A stretch of DNA of 64,000 nucleotides from RPQJ01 sp963793675 (GCA_963793675.1 CAWCBA010000010.1:868001-932000), one strand, 5' to 3'; shown: positions 55,274-64,000, counted from the first letter of the stretch. A program made the numbers and translations. The notes: generated by a model not told the origin, from the sequence alone.

Positions 55274-56356
55274 ATGACCCGCGTGTTCAATTTCAGCGCC
55301 GGCCCCGCCGCGCTGCCCGTCGCAGTGCTCGAGCAGCTGCGCGACGAGATGCTCGACTGGCACGGTCACGGCATGTCGGTCATGGAGATGAGCCATCGGA
55401 GCAAGGCCTACGTCGGTATTGCCCAGCAGGCCGAAGCGGACCTGCGCGAGCTGATGGCCGTTCCGGCCAACTACAAGGTGCTGTTCCTGCAGGGTGGGGC
55501 CACGGCCCAGTTCGCCGCGATCCCGCTCAACCTCACGGCCCCGGGCGCAGTCGTCGACTACGTCAACACGGGCACCTGGTCGACCAAGGCCATTGCCGAA
55601 GCCAGGCGCTACTGCCAGGTCAATGTCGTGGCCGATGCTGCCGCGACGAAGTTCACCACCGTCCCGGCCGAGGCTGGCTGGCAGCGATCGCCAGCGGCGG
55701 CGTACCTGCACTACACGCCGAACGAGACCATCCACGGCGTCGAGTTCCCGTTCGTGCCCGGGAGTCGCGGTATCCCGCTGGTGGCGGACCTGTCTTCGAC
55801 GATCCTGTCGCGTCCGATCGACGTCAGCCAGTTCGGCGTGATCTATGCCGGCGCGCAGAAGAACATCGGCCCGGCCGGACTCGTGGTGGTCATCGTGCGT
55901 GAAGACCTGCTCGGCAAGGCGCGGCCCGACACACCCACCGTGTTCGACTGGAAGGCGATGGCCGCCGACGGTTCGATGCTCAACACCCCGGCGACCTACT
56001 CGTGGTACGTGGCCGGCCTGGTGTTCCAGTGGGTCAAGCGCCAGGGCGGCCTCGAGGCCATGGGTCGTCTCAACCAGGCCAAGGCTCGCAAGCTGTACGA
56101 CGCGATCGACTCGTCGGGCTTCTACCGTAACCCGGTCGCGGTCGAGTGTCGCTCGTGGATGAACGTGCCGTTCACGTTGCCCGATGCCGCGCTGGACAAG
56201 CCGTTCGCGGACGGCGCGAAGCAGGCGGGCCTGGTCGCGCTCGAAGGCCACCGCTCCGTCGGCGGCATGCGCGCGAGCCTCTACAACGCGATGCCGATGG
56301 CGGGCGTGGAAGCGCTGGTCGAGTACATGCGCGAGTTCCAGCGAGTGAGGGGTTAG
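55274..56356 (+). CDS. serC: Phosphoserine aminotransferase
   Basis: This 360-residue PLP enzyme works in serine and pyridoxal phosphate synthesis. Signals are FNFSAGPAALPVAVLEQL, GHGMSVMEMSHRSKAY, FLQGGATAQFAAIPLNL, PLA/VADLSSTILSRPIDVSQ, and YAGAQKNIGPAG (PLP lysine about 197), then VALEGHRSVGGMRASLYNAMP. ATG 55274 follows gyrA by 102 bases. The gene ends GAGGGGTTAG just before serA. Confidence 0.97.
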   Translation: MTRVFNFSAGPAALPVAVLEQLRDEMLDWHGHGMSVMEMSHRSKAYVGIAQQAEADLRELMAVPANYKVLFLQGGATAQFAAIPLNLTAPGAVVDYVNTGTWSTKAIAEARRYCQVNVVADAAATKFTTVPAEAGWQRSPAAAYLHYTPNETIHGVEFPFVPGSRGIPLVADLSSTILSRPIDVSQFGVIYAGAQKNIGPAGLVVVIVREDLLGKARPDTPTVFDWKAMAADGSMLNTPATYSWYVAGLVFQWVKRQGGLEAMGRLNQAKARKLYDAIDSSGFYRNPVAVECRSWMNVPFTLPDAALDKPFADGAKQAGLVALEGHRSVGGMRASLYNAMPMAGVEALVEYMREFQRVRG

Positions 56357-56357
56357 C

Positions 56358-57521
56358 TTGTTCAAGATCCAGACTCTCAACAACATCTCGCTGCGCGGTC
56401 TCGAGCGCCTGCCGCGCGACCGCTACGAGGTCGCGTCTGAACTGGTGCGACCGGACGCGTTGCTGGTCCGCTCGGCCGACGTGCACGCGCTCGAGATCCC
56501 GCCGAGCGTGCTGGCCGTGGCCAGGGCGGGCGCGGGCACCAACAACATTCCCGTCGCGCAGCTCACCCAGCGTGGCATCCCGGTCTTCAACGCACCGGGC
56601 GCCAACGCCAACGCGGTCAAGGAACTGGTGCTTGCCGGGCTGCTGCTGGCGGCACGCAACATCTGCCAGGCCTGGGACTACGTGCGTACGCTCGAAGGCG
56701 ACGATCACGCGCTCGAAACGGCGATGGAGCAGGGCAAGAAGAAGTTCGTCGGCTATGAATTGCCGGGGCGTACGCTCGGGGTGGTGGGGCTCGGCGCCAT
56801 CGGCGTCGAGGTCGCGAACGCGGCCCTCCATCTCGGCATGAAAGTCCTGGGTTACGACCCGCAGATCACCGTGCAGCGCGCATGGCAGCTGTCCTCGGGC
56901 GTCGAACAGGCACTCAGCCTGGACGACCTGTTCGCCCGCTGCGACGCCGTCACGGTGCACGTTCCGCTCAACGACCACACCCGCGGGCTCGTCAGTGCAT
57001 CGCGTATCGACCTCATGCGCAGGGGCAGCGCGGTGCTGAATTTCGCCCGTGGACAGATCGTCGACGAGGCCGCCGTGCTGGCCGGTCTCGACAGTGGCCA
57101 GCTGAGCGCGTACGTCTGCGACTTTCCGACCAATGCCCTGCGCGCGCACCCCAGGGTGGTGGCGCTGCCGCACCTCGGCGCATCGACGGGCGAGGCCGAG
57201 GACAACAGCGCGGTGATGGTGGCGGACACGCTGCGCGAGTTCCTCGAGAGCGGCAACGTGCGCCATTCGGTCAACTTTCCCGAGGCGGTACTGGCGCGGG
57301 CCGGCGTCAGCCGCCTGGCCATCGCCAACGCGAACGTGCCCAACATGGTCGGCCAGATCTCGACCTGCCTGGCGGACGCCCGCCTCAACATCGCCGACCT
57401 GCTCAACAAGTCGCGGGGCGACATCGCCTACACGCTGATCGACACGGACGCCCCAATCGGGCCGGAAGTTCTGGGTAAACTGCGCGCCATTCCCGGCGTA
57501 TTGAGCGCCCGACTGATCTGA
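56358..57521 (+). CDS. serA: D-3-phosphoglycerate dehydrogenase
   Basis: This 387-residue D-isomer 2-hydroxyacid dehydrogenase has the Rossmann loop GVVGLGAIGVEVANAALHLG, NFARGQIVDEAAV (catalytic region), LPHLGASTGEAEDN (histidine) and a C-terminal ACT-like domain (MVGQISTCLADARLNIADLLN). The short form (about 390 residues) lacks the intervening domain of the long type. It starts at TTG 56358, one base past serC, so the two serine genes are coupled. It makes 3-phosphohydroxypyruvate for SerC. Confidence 0.94.
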   Translation: MFKIQTLNNISLRGLERLPRDRYEVASELVRPDALLVRSADVHALEIPPSVLAVARAGAGTNNIPVAQLTQRGIPVFNAPGANANAVKELVLAGLLLAARNICQAWDYVRTLEGDDHALETAMEQGKKKFVGYELPGRTLGVVGLGAIGVEVANAALHLGMKVLGYDPQITVQRAWQLSSGVEQALSLDDLFARCDAVTVHVPLNDHTRGLVSASRIDLMRRGSAVLNFARGQIVDEAAVLAGLDSGQLSAYVCDFPTNALRAHPRVVALPHLGASTGEAEDNSAVMVADTLREFLESGNVRHSVNFPEAVLARAGVSRLAIANANVPNMVGQISTCLADARLNIADLLNKSRGDIAYTLIDTDAPIGPEVLGKLRAIPGVLSARLI

Positions 57522-57533
57522 CCGACCAGAGCC

Positions 57534-58751
57534 ATGGCCAAGACGAAGCGATCCCGGAGCCTGTCCGCAGGCAGCAAGCGCCGATCCCCGCAGAAGCCGG
57601 CAACGGCGGCACGCACGAAGCCGGCGGCCGCGCAGGTCGTCACGGCCGCGACCGCACTCAAGGTGCCGCTCGAGGAGATTCGCGAGCGCATCGACAGCGT
57701 CGATTCGCAGCTGCACGCGCTGATCAACGAGCGGGCGAGACTCGCGCAGCAGGTCGGCGTGTCGAAGCACGCGGCCGGCCACACCGTCGATTTCTACCGC
57801 CCGGAGCGCGAATCGCAGGTGTTGCGCCTCGCCCTGCAGCGCAACCGGCAGGAGGGCGGGCCACTGCGGGACGAGGAGGTCCTGCGGCTGTTCCGCGAGA
57901 TCATGTCCGCGTGCCTCGCCCAGCAGAACGCGCTCAAGATCGGTTACCTCGGGCCTGAAGGCACGTTCACGCAGCAGGCGGTGCTCAAGTACTTCGGCCA
58001 CTCGGTGCGGCCGCTGCCGCTGACGTCGGTCGAGGAAGTCTTCCACGAGGTGGAATCGGGCGCCGCTGACTTCGGCGTCGTGCCGATCGAGAACTCGACT
58101 GAAGGCACGGTCAACAACACGCTCGACATGTTCCTGAGCTCGCCGCTGAAGATCATCGGCGAGGTGGAGCTGCGCATCCACCAGAACCTGATGGGCCGCA
58201 TGACCATGCTCGGCGACATCCGCCGTGTATGCGGTCACCCGCAGTCGCTGGCGCAGTGCCGCGGCTGGCTGCAGGAGCACATGGCCGGCGTCGAGCGCGT
58301 CACCGTCAGCAGCAACGCCGAAGGTGCGCGTCGCGCCCGTGACGAAGACGGCACGGCAGCGATTGCGGGCGCGGCCGCCGCCGAGGTGTACGGCCTGAAC
58401 CTGCTCGTGCCCGAGATCGAGGACCACCCCGACAACACGACACGCTTCCTGGTGATCGGCCGCAAGGCCGTGAGCCCTGGCGAGGCCGACAAGACCACGC
58501 TGCTGGTGTCGGCTGCGAAGACCGATGCACCGGGTGCGCTGTATCGCCTGCTCGAGCCCCTGGCACAGCACGGCATCAGCCTGACGCGCATCGAATCGCG
58601 CCCGTCCCGCAAGCAGAAATGGGACTACGTGTTCTTCATCGACGTCGAGGGCCATGCCGAGCGCGAGCCGCTCGCATCGGCGCTCGCCGAGCTCAGGCGT
58701 CGCGCGTCGCTGTACCGCGTCGTCGGCGCCTACCCCAAGGCGATCCTCTGA
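57534..58751 (+). CDS. pheA: Chorismate mutase/prephenate dehydratase (P-protein)
   Basis: This 405-residue bifunctional enzyme of phenylalanine synthesis has a basic extension of about 40 residues (KTKRSRSLSAGSKRRSPQKP). The AroQ mutase (VPLEEIRERIDSVDSQLHALINERARLAQ quoted in pieces; DFYRPERESQVL), the dehydratase (IGYLGPEGTFTQQAVLKYF, GVVPIENSTEGTVNNTLDM, TRFLVIGRK) and the ACT domain (PGALYRLLEPLAQHGISLTRIESRPS with GALx and ESRP for phenylalanine feedback) follow. The extension is longer than usual and may not be structured. ATG 57534 is 12 bases after serA; aroA begins 1 base later. Confidence 0.97.
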   Translation: MAKTKRSRSLSAGSKRRSPQKPATAARTKPAAAQVVTAATALKVPLEEIRERIDSVDSQLHALINERARLAQQVGVSKHAAGHTVDFYRPERESQVLRLALQRNRQEGGPLRDEEVLRLFREIMSACLAQQNALKIGYLGPEGTFTQQAVLKYFGHSVRPLPLTSVEEVFHEVESGAADFGVVPIENSTEGTVNNTLDMFLSSPLKIIGEVELRIHQNLMGRMTMLGDIRRVCGHPQSLAQCRGWLQEHMAGVERVTVSSNAEGARRARDEDGTAAIAGAAAAEVYGLNLLVPEIEDHPDNTTRFLVIGRKAVSPGEADKTTLLVSAAKTDAPGALYRLLEPLAQHGISLTRIESRPSRKQKWDYVFFIDVEGHAEREPLASALAELRRRASLYRVVGAYPKAIL

Positions 58752-58752
58752 G

Positions 58753-60058
58753 ATGACGTCCTACGTCGTCGACCCGGCCGGCCAGGTCGCCGGGGAGGTC
58801 ACCGTCCCGGGCGACAAGTCGGTCTCGCACCGCGCCGTGATGTTCGGCGCCCTCGCCGAGGGGCGGACGCACGTCGCGGGATTCCTGGAGGGCGAAGACT
58901 GTCTCTCGACCATGAAGGCCGTCGCGCATCTCGGCGTCCATGTCGAACGACCGGGTCCCGGCGAAGTCATCGTCGACGGCGTCGGACTGCGAAACCTGCG
59001 CGCGCCGGGCGTCACGCTCGACATGGGTAACGCCGGCACCGCGATGCGTCTATTCATGGGCCTGCTCAGCGCGCAAGCGTTCGATTCGGAACTGGTCGGT
59101 GACGAATCGCTGATGCGCCGCCCGATGGAGCGCGCGGCCAAGCCGCTGCGAGCCATGGGTGCCCGCATCGAAACGCACGACGGCAAACCACCGGTACGTA
59201 TCCATGGGCGGGCAACGACTGCAGGGCATCCGCTACGAGATGCCCGTTGCCAGCGCGCAGGTGAAATCCGCAGTGCTGCTCGCGGGGCTGTACGCGGGCG
59301 GTGAGACCACCGTGGTCGAACCGGCGGTTACCCGCGATCACACCGAGCGCATGCTGCAGAGCTTCGGTTGCCAGGTTCGCGCCCGCGATGGCGTGGTGAG
59401 TCTCGCTGCTCCGAAGTCATTGCAGGCGACGAGCATCCGCGTGCCGGGCGACATCTCGTCCGCGGCGTTTTTCCTGGTCGCGGCGTGCCTCGGAGCGCGG
59501 GAGCCATTCACCATTCGCGATGTCGGCGTGAACCCGACGCGCACGGGCATCCTGGAAATGCTGGCACTGATGGGTGCAGACCTGCGCCTGGTCAATCACC
59601 GCAGCTTCGGCATGGAACCGGTGGCCGACATCGAAGTGCGGCCGTCGCGGCTCAAGGGTGCGCGCATCCCGGAGCGGCTCGTGCCGCTCGCAATCGACGA
59701 GTTTCCGGCGTTGTTCGTCGCTGCCGCGTGTGCGGAAGGCGAGACGCTGGTCACGGGTGCCGCCGAACTGCGCGTCAAGGAAAGCGACCGCATCGCGGCG
59801 ATGGCACGCGGTTTCGAAGTCCTCGGCGTGCAGCATGAAGCGCTCGCCGACGGCATGCGCATCGTGGGCGGCAACCCGATCCACGGCGGCACCATCGACA
59901 GCCGTGGCGATCACCGTATTGCGATGGCATTCGCCATGGCGAGCTTGCGTGCGACTGCGCCGATCGAGATCCTGGACACCGCCAACGTCGCCACCAGCTT
60001 CCCTGGTTTCGCCGAACTCGCCAACTCCGTTGGCCTGAGAGTAGGGGTTAGGGGTTAG
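58753..60058 (+). CDS. aroA: 3-phosphoshikimate 1-carboxyvinyltransferase (EPSP synthase), one frameshift
   Basis: This enzyme makes EPSP for chorismate. Motifs seen are VPGDKSVSHRAVMFGALAEG, MGNAGTAMRLFMGLLSAQ, MRRPMERAAKPLRAMGARIE, IRYEMPVASAQVKSAVLLAGL, DISSAAFFLVAACL and RIAMAFAMASLRA. The frame is broken at 59203-59210 (CATGGGCGGG): removing one G gives VRIHGGQRLQGIRYEM and a 434-residue protein, the correct size. The G at the canonical resistance position (GNAGTA) is wild-type. The stop lies in a TAGGGGTTAGGGGTTAG motif. It is followed not by cmk but by the higBA module. Confidence 0.95.
60042..60058. repeat. AGGGGTTAGGGGTT motif, left arm of an inverted pair around higBA
   Basis: A 14-base stretch at the aroA end (60043-60056) recurs in inverted orientation at 60927-60940 (AACCCCTAACCCCT). 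The pair encloses the toxin-antitoxin genes. It may be an insertion footprint or a chance low-complexity match. Confidence 0.6.
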
Positions 60059-60071
60059 TCGGAGCGGAGGT

Positions 60072-60380
60072 TCAGGCGGCGCGTGGTCGGTTACGGCCGT
60101 CCGCCAGCGTGGGCAGCGCCTTCACTGCCTTGCCGGATTGACGTTCGGCGACGCGCAGCTCGAAGAGCTTCTGCAGGTTCAGCCAGAACTCGGCGCTGGT
60201 GCCGAAAAAGTGACCGAGCCGGAGCGCCGTGTCACCGGTGATCGCACGCTGCCCGTTCAGGACCAGTGTCACCCGATTGGTGGGTACCTTGATCCGGCGG
60301 GCGAGTTCCGCCGCGCTCATGCCGAGTTCCTCGAGCTGCTCGGCCAGGTGTTCGCCAGGATGAATTGCCGTGCGTGCCAT
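60072..60380 (-). CDS. higA: HigA-type antitoxin (XRE helix-turn-helix)
   Basis: This 102-residue protein starts MARTAIHPGEHLAEQLEELGMSAAEL and has the HigA/VapI HTH (ELARRIKVPTNRVTLVLNGQRAITGDTALRLGHFFGTSAEFWLNLQ in parts). It would neutralise HigB and repress the operon. The basic C-terminal tail is rich in Arg, Pro and Ala. The gene starts 7 bases after the higB stop: toxin first, the usual HigBA order. Confidence 0.94.
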   Translation of the reverse strand: MARTAIHPGEHLAEQLEELGMSAAELARRIKVPTNRVTLVLNGQRAITGDTALRLGHFFGTSAEFWLNLQKLFELRVAERQSGKAVKALPTLADGRNRPRAA

Positions 60381-60387
60381 AACGACC

Positions 60388-60672
60388 TCAGTGATAGTCC
60401 ACGATTTCGACGTTGAGCGGACCCTTGGATCCTTTCGGCCACTCGAAGCACACCCGCCATTGATCGTTGATGCGGATGCTGTACTGGCCCTTGCGATCGC
60501 CTTTCAGCGCCTCGAAGCGGTTGCCGGGCAGCGCTGCAAGATCGTCGAGCGCAATCGCCGCGTGCAGTTGATCCAGCTTCATCGACGCTTTGTGTGTAAT
60601 GCCGTCAAATGCCTTGACCCGCTTGCCGTCGGCAAAGTCACGCGTGCGCTTATCGCGGTAGCTGCGGATCAT
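60388..60672 (-). CDS. higB: HigB-type mRNA interferase toxin
   Basis: This 94-residue RelE/HigB-superfamily toxin has MIRSYRDKRTRDFADGKRVKAF, KLDQLHAAIALDDLAALPGNRFEALKGDRKGQYSIRINDQWRVCFEW, including the Arg-Ile-Asn-xxW-RxCFxW core of HigB. It cleaves ribosome-bound mRNA. I begin at ATG 60672; seven earlier codons in the open frame lie upstream of the predicted transcription start. Confidence 0.94.
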   Translation of the reverse strand: MIRSYRDKRTRDFADGKRVKAFDGITHKASMKLDQLHAAIALDDLAALPGNRFEALKGDRKGQYSIRINDQWRVCFEWPKGSKGPLNVEIVDYH

Positions 60673-60682
60673 GTCGCCGGCG

Positions 60683-60718
60683 ACTGTAGGCACGGGTATG
60701 CGTTACGTCAAGCGTAAC
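60683..60718 (-). promoter_or_regulatory. higBA promoter overlapped by an operator palindrome
   Basis: On the minus strand TTGACG (60711-60706), a 17-base spacer and TACAGT (60688-60683) form a good sigma-70 promoter. A perfect inverted repeat GTTACG-n5-CGTAAC (60702-60718) covers the -35. Transcription would start about 60676, only a few bases before the higB ATG (60672), so the leader is nearly absent. The layout suits autorepression by HigA. Confidence 0.75.
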
Positions 60719-60937
60719 AACTGGTGCTGAGCCGGCGGGGCGATTGCAGCTCCGCCTCTGCCGGGTCGGAAGGGGTGGGGAATCGAGGCCGAAGACAGGA
60801 TTGCCGGGCGAAAGGGAGCCTGGCCGGGCAACGGCCGCCCTGGTGCTTGCGTCTAAGTCGCAACCAGATCCCTCGAATGCTGAATAATAGTGGCTGGCTT
60901 CAGCCCTGTTCGCCGCACCTCCGCCCAACCCCTAACC

Positions 60938-60974
60938 CCTTCCTGCCCTTCCTGCCCTTCCTGCCCTTCCCCCC
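60938..60974 (+). repeat. Pyrimidine-rich 9-base tandem repeat ahead of cmk
   Basis: TTCCTGCCC recurs about three times in a row and runs into TTCCCCCC, 10 bases before the cmk ATG. No purine-rich Shine-Dalgarno sequence is visible, so this tract occupies the ribosome-binding region. Confidence 0.8.
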
Positions 60975-60984
60975 TGAACGAGCA

Positions 60985-61668
60985 ATGCGAGTCCCCGTCA
61001 TCACCATCGACGGCCCCAGCGGCTCCGGCAAGGGCACCATTGCCCGCCGGGTGGCCACTTCGCTCGGCTTCCACCTGCTCGACAGCGGGGCCCTTTACCG
61101 CCTGGTCGCGCTGGCCGGTAGCCAGCAAGGGGTCGCCGCCGACGACCAGGCGGGCCATGCCGCGGTGGCCCGCGCGCTGGACGTGCAGTTCAGGATGGAC
61201 GAGGCGGGGGAGGAGCGGATCCTGCTGGCCGGGACCGACGTTACCCGCGCCATTCGTACGGAAACGGCCGGCGCGGAGGCCTCGCGGGTCGCGGCAATGC
61301 CGCCGGTCCGCGCCGCTTTGCTCGACCGGCAACACGCTTTTGCCCAGCCACCGGGCCTGGTCGCCGACGGCCGCGACATGGGGACCGTGGTCTTCCCCGG
61401 GTCGCCGCTCAAGATCTACCTGACCGCGAGCCCGGAAGAGCGGGCCCGAAGGCGCTATAAGCAGTTGAAAGAAAAGGGACTTACGGTTACCATCGCCGGC
61501 CTTTCACAGGAGATCCGCGAGCGGGATTTGCGCGATTCCAGCCGTCCAGTGGCGCCACTGCGCCCGGCGGAGGACGCGGTCATCCTCGACTCGACGGGGC
61601 TCACCATCGAACAGGTCGTGGATCAGGTCCTCGCGCTCGCACGGAGCCGCCTCCCCGCGATTTCTTGA
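60985..61668 (+). CDS. cmk: Cytidylate kinase
   Basis: This 227-residue P-loop kinase phosphorylates CMP and dCMP. GPSGSGKGT is at residues 10-18, followed by LLDSGALYRLVAL, GRDMGTVVFP and the lid ASPEERARRRYKQLKEKG with RDSSRPVAPLRPA, all diagnostic. ATG 60985 starts MRVPVITIDGP. The upstream leader is unusual (pyrimidine-rich minisatellite, no clear ribosome site). rpsA follows after 140 bases, as in most gammaproteobacteria. Confidence 0.96.
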   Translation: MRVPVITIDGPSGSGKGTIARRVATSLGFHLLDSGALYRLVALAGSQQGVAADDQAGHAAVARALDVQFRMDEAGEERILLAGTDVTRAIRTETAGAEASRVAAMPPVRAALLDRQHAFAQPPGLVADGRDMGTVVFPGSPLKIYLTASPEERARRRYKQLKEKGLTVTIAGLSQEIRERDLRDSSRPVAPLRPAEDAVILDSTGLTIEQVVDQVLALARSRLPAIS

Positions 61669-61808
61669 GCGCGCCGGCGCCCGCGAGTGCGGGAGCGGTG
61701 CATTTTTGTCGGCGCCAGGCAGGAAGCCAGGCGTCTTTTCATCAACCCTGTGCGTGCGGGATGCGCGCAAGGCAAAGGGCCCCAGGCCCCCAGGTAGAAG
61801 TAAAGCGC

Positions 61809-63490
61809 ATGAGCACGATCGAAAGTTTTGCCCAGATGTTCGAAGAGAGCCTGGCGAGTCAGCGGATTCGCCCGGGCCAGATCCTCACCGGACGCGTGAT
61901 CGAAGTCGGTCCCGACGTCGTCGTGGTGAGCGCAGGACTCAAGTCCGAAGCCGTCATCCCTGTCGCACAGTTCAAGAATGAACGCGGCGAAATCGAAGTC
62001 GCCGTCGGCGACGACGTCGAAGTCGCACTGGACAGCGTCGAGGACGGCTCCGGCGAAACGCGCCTCTCCCGCGAGAAGGCCAAGCGCGCCCGCACCTGGG
62101 AGCGCCTCGAGACCGCGTTCGAGAAGCAGGAGGTCGTCAAGGGCCTCATCAACGGTCGTGTCAAGGGCGGCTTCACCGTCGAGATCGAATTCGTCCGTGC
62201 ATTCCTGCCGGGTTCGCTGGTCGACGTGCGCCCCGTGCGCGATCCGAGCTACCTCGAGGGCAAGGTCCACGAGTTCAAGATCATCAAGCTCGACCAGAAG
62301 CGCAACAACGTCGTCGTTTCGCGTCGTGCGGTCGTGGAGCAGGAATACAGCGCCGAGCGCTCGGAACTGCTCGACAAGCTGCAGGAAGGCGCCGTGGTCA
62401 AGGGCGTCGTCAAGAACCTCACCGATTACGGTGCGTTCGTGGACCTCGGCGGCATCGACGGCCTGCTGCACATCACCGACATGGCGTGGAAGCGCGTCAA
62501 GCACCCGTCGGAAGTCGTCAACGTGGGCGACGAGATCGAAGTTCGCATCCTCAAGTTCGACCGCGAGCGTCAGCGCGTCAGCCTCGGGCTGAAGCAGCTC
62601 GGCGCCGACCCCTGGCAGAACATCGCGCAGGCGCTACCCGGCAGGCACCCGACTGTTCGGCAAGGTAACCAACATCGCGGATTACGGCTGCTTCGTCGAG
62701 ATCGAGGAGGGCGTCGAAGGCCTGGTCCACGTGTCCGAAATGGACTGGACCAACAAGAACGTCAACCCGTCCAAGGTCGTGCACATCGGTCAGGAGACCG
62801 AAGTCATGGTGCTGGACATCGACGAAGAGCGTCGCCGCATCTCGCTCGGCATCAAGCAGTGCCAGCCGAACCCGTGGCGTGAGTTCGCCGACAACTACAA
62901 CCGCGGCGACAAGGTCAGCGGCCAGATCCGTTCCATCACCGACTTCGGCCTTTTCATCGGCCTGGCCGGCGGCATCGACGGCCTGGTGCACCTGTCCGAC
63001 CTCTCCTGGGACGTTACCGGCGAAGAGGCCGTGCGGCAGCTACCAGAAGGGCCAGACGGTCGAGGCAGTCGTCGTCGCGATCGACCCGGAGCGCGAGCGC
63101 ATCTCGCTCAGCGTCAAGCAGCTGGCGCAGGACCCGTTCTCGAACTGGATCGCCCAGCACCCGAAGGGGTCGATCGTCCGCGGCATCGTTCGCGAAGTGG
63201 AAGCCAAGGGCGCCATCGTCGACCTGGGCGGCGGCATCGACGGTTACCTGCGCGCATCCGAACTGGCGCGTGACCGCGTCGAGGACGCGCGCATGCTGCT
63301 GAAGGTCGGCGACGAGGTCGAGGCCAAGTTCACGGCGGTGGATCGCAAGGTCCGCACGGTTGCGCTCTCGATCAAGGCGAAGGACATGGCCGAGGAGCAC
63401 GAGGCGATGCAGAGTTATCGCTCCGATTCCACGACCGGCACCAGTCTCGGCGACCTGCTCAAGGAGCAGATCTCCGGTCAGGAAGACTGA
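61809..63490 (+). CDS. rpsA: 30S ribosomal protein S1, two frameshifts
   Basis: An essential protein of six S1 RNA-binding domains. ATG 61809 starts MSTIESFAQMFEESLASQRI. Domains 1-3 run to QLGADPWQNIAQ, where an extra G near 62630 (CAGGCGCTAC) breaks the frame; RYPAGTRLFGKVTNIADYGCFVEI resumes. A second extra base near 63037 (CGGCAGCTAC) separates EEAVR from SYQKGQTVEAVVVAID. Removing both gives 559 residues, matching E. coli S1 (557). It ends LGDLLKEQISGQED. The 140-base leader after cmk is where S1 autoregulation normally acts, but I cannot define its structure. Confidence 0.97.
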
Positions 63491-63593
63491 TCCCGCACGG
63501 ACCCGCGGCGGTTTCGACCGCCGCCGCGGAGTCCCGACGCAGATTCGAAACGAAAAAGACCCGGGGAGCTTTCGAGTGGACGGCGAGCGCAGC

Positions 63594-63941
63594 ATGACGA
63601 AGTCTGAGCTCATCGAGCTCATCGCCGCGAAGCAGAGCCATCTGCCGGCGAAGGACGTCGAACTGGCGGTCAAGCAGATCCTCGAAATCATGAGCGACGC
63701 GCTGGCCCAGGGTCAGCGCATCGAGATCCGCGGGTTTGGCAGCTTCAGCCTGCATTTCCGCCCGCCGCGCCAGGGCCGCAATCCCAAGACCGGCGAAACC
63801 GTCGCGCTCGCGGGCAAGTACGTCCCGCACTTCAAGCCCGGCAAGGACCTGCGCGAACGCGTCAACGAGCCGGACGACGACCTGTCGCCGTCGCCATCTT
63901 CGCGCCCGCTCGCATCGTCGAGCCCCGGCACGGTCGATTGA
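63594..63941 (+). CDS. ihfB: Integration host factor subunit beta
   Basis: This 115-residue DNA-bending protein of the HU/IHF family has MTKSELIELIAAKQSHLPAKDVELAVKQIL (in parts), the arm GFGSFSLHFRPPRQGRNPKTGETVALAGKYVPHFKPGKDLRERVN. GRNPKTGE and the tip proline are conserved. It is about 20 residues longer than E. coli IhfB through a Ser/Pro-rich tail. The location after rpsA is conserved. Confidence 0.96.
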   Translation: MTKSELIELIAAKQSHLPAKDVELAVKQILEIMSDALAQGQRIEIRGFGSFSLHFRPPRQGRNPKTGETVALAGKYVPHFKPGKDLRERVNEPDDDLSPSPSSRPLASSSPGTVD

Positions 63942-64000
63942 CCGTCACCCGCGCAGGCGGGTGCTAGACTCAGGATTCCCAGAGACAGCCTTCCACGGTG

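Larger units (their letters stand above)
60673..60984. other. Intergenic region between higB and cmk
   Basis: The 312 bases hold the higBA promoter and operator on the left, the right arm of the AGGGGTTAGGGGTT inverted pair at 60927-60940, and a pyrimidine-rich minisatellite at 60938-60974. I see no gene and no clear cmk promoter. Confidence 0.6.

Overview
The window is GC-rich chromosomal DNA of a gammaproteobacterium. Supporting this are the fused aspartokinase/homoserine dehydrogenase heading thrABC, the syntenic run gyrA-serC-serA-pheA-aroA-cmk-rpsA-ihfB, the trpS-scpA-scpB-rluB block, and a yciK-rmuC-gph-ubiG-mtaD operon. Codon bias and gene mix suggest the Xanthomonadales/Nevskiales/Steroidobacterales side of the class; this placement is inference. 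Most of the window is housekeeping, with several accessory patches.

Layout. 1-9.8 kb: a secreted esterase (cut by the left edge), a PAP2 phosphatase, an arginase-family enzyme, SelO, a thioesterase, a bufferin-type copper-peptide operon (bufABC), a TerB-like protein, a ParA-like ATPase, a secreted orphan and a MobA-like transferase. 10-15.3 kb: thrABC plus a coupled NERD-domain membrane protein. 15.4-20 kb: a two-gene unit encoding a SIR2-like/TIR fusion and a membrane-anchored STAND NTPase with a repeat-rich C-terminus; it looks like an immune or conflict module. 20-29.5 kb: M20 peptidase, TatD, a MacAB-like ABC efflux operon, YgjP, tryptophan 2,3-dioxygenase, DAHP synthase. 29.5-30.4 kb: a REP-associated transposase with its repeats. 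30.4-37 kb: DUF2058, peroxiredoxin, MAPEG, etfBA, rsgA, a Ste24-like protease, orn. 37-41 kb: a lower-GC island with two DUF6502-type paralogs bracketing a secreted protein built from about 34 DAIIGTG motifs. 41-52.4 kb: peptidyl-prolyl isomerase, bolA, yciI, yciB, a Sua5-like protein, trpS, scpAB, rluB, yciK, rmuC, gph, ubiG, mtaD. 52.5-64 kb: the gyrA-ihfB cluster, interrupted by a higBA toxin-antitoxin pair between aroA and cmk.

At least sixteen genes' worth of evidence points to single-base indels: thrA, trpS, aroA and rpsA, which should be intact, are each broken by one or two extra bases, and bufB, bufC, the ParA-like gene, the efflux adaptor, the M20 peptidase, the thioesterase, the left-edge esterase and the repeat protein show similar breaks. 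I treat these as probable sequence errors and give each gene's full corrected span.

The best candidates for new biology are the SIR2-like/TIR + membrane STAND operon, the DUF6502/DAIIGTG-repeat island, and an RluB homologue that has lost its catalytic aspartate.
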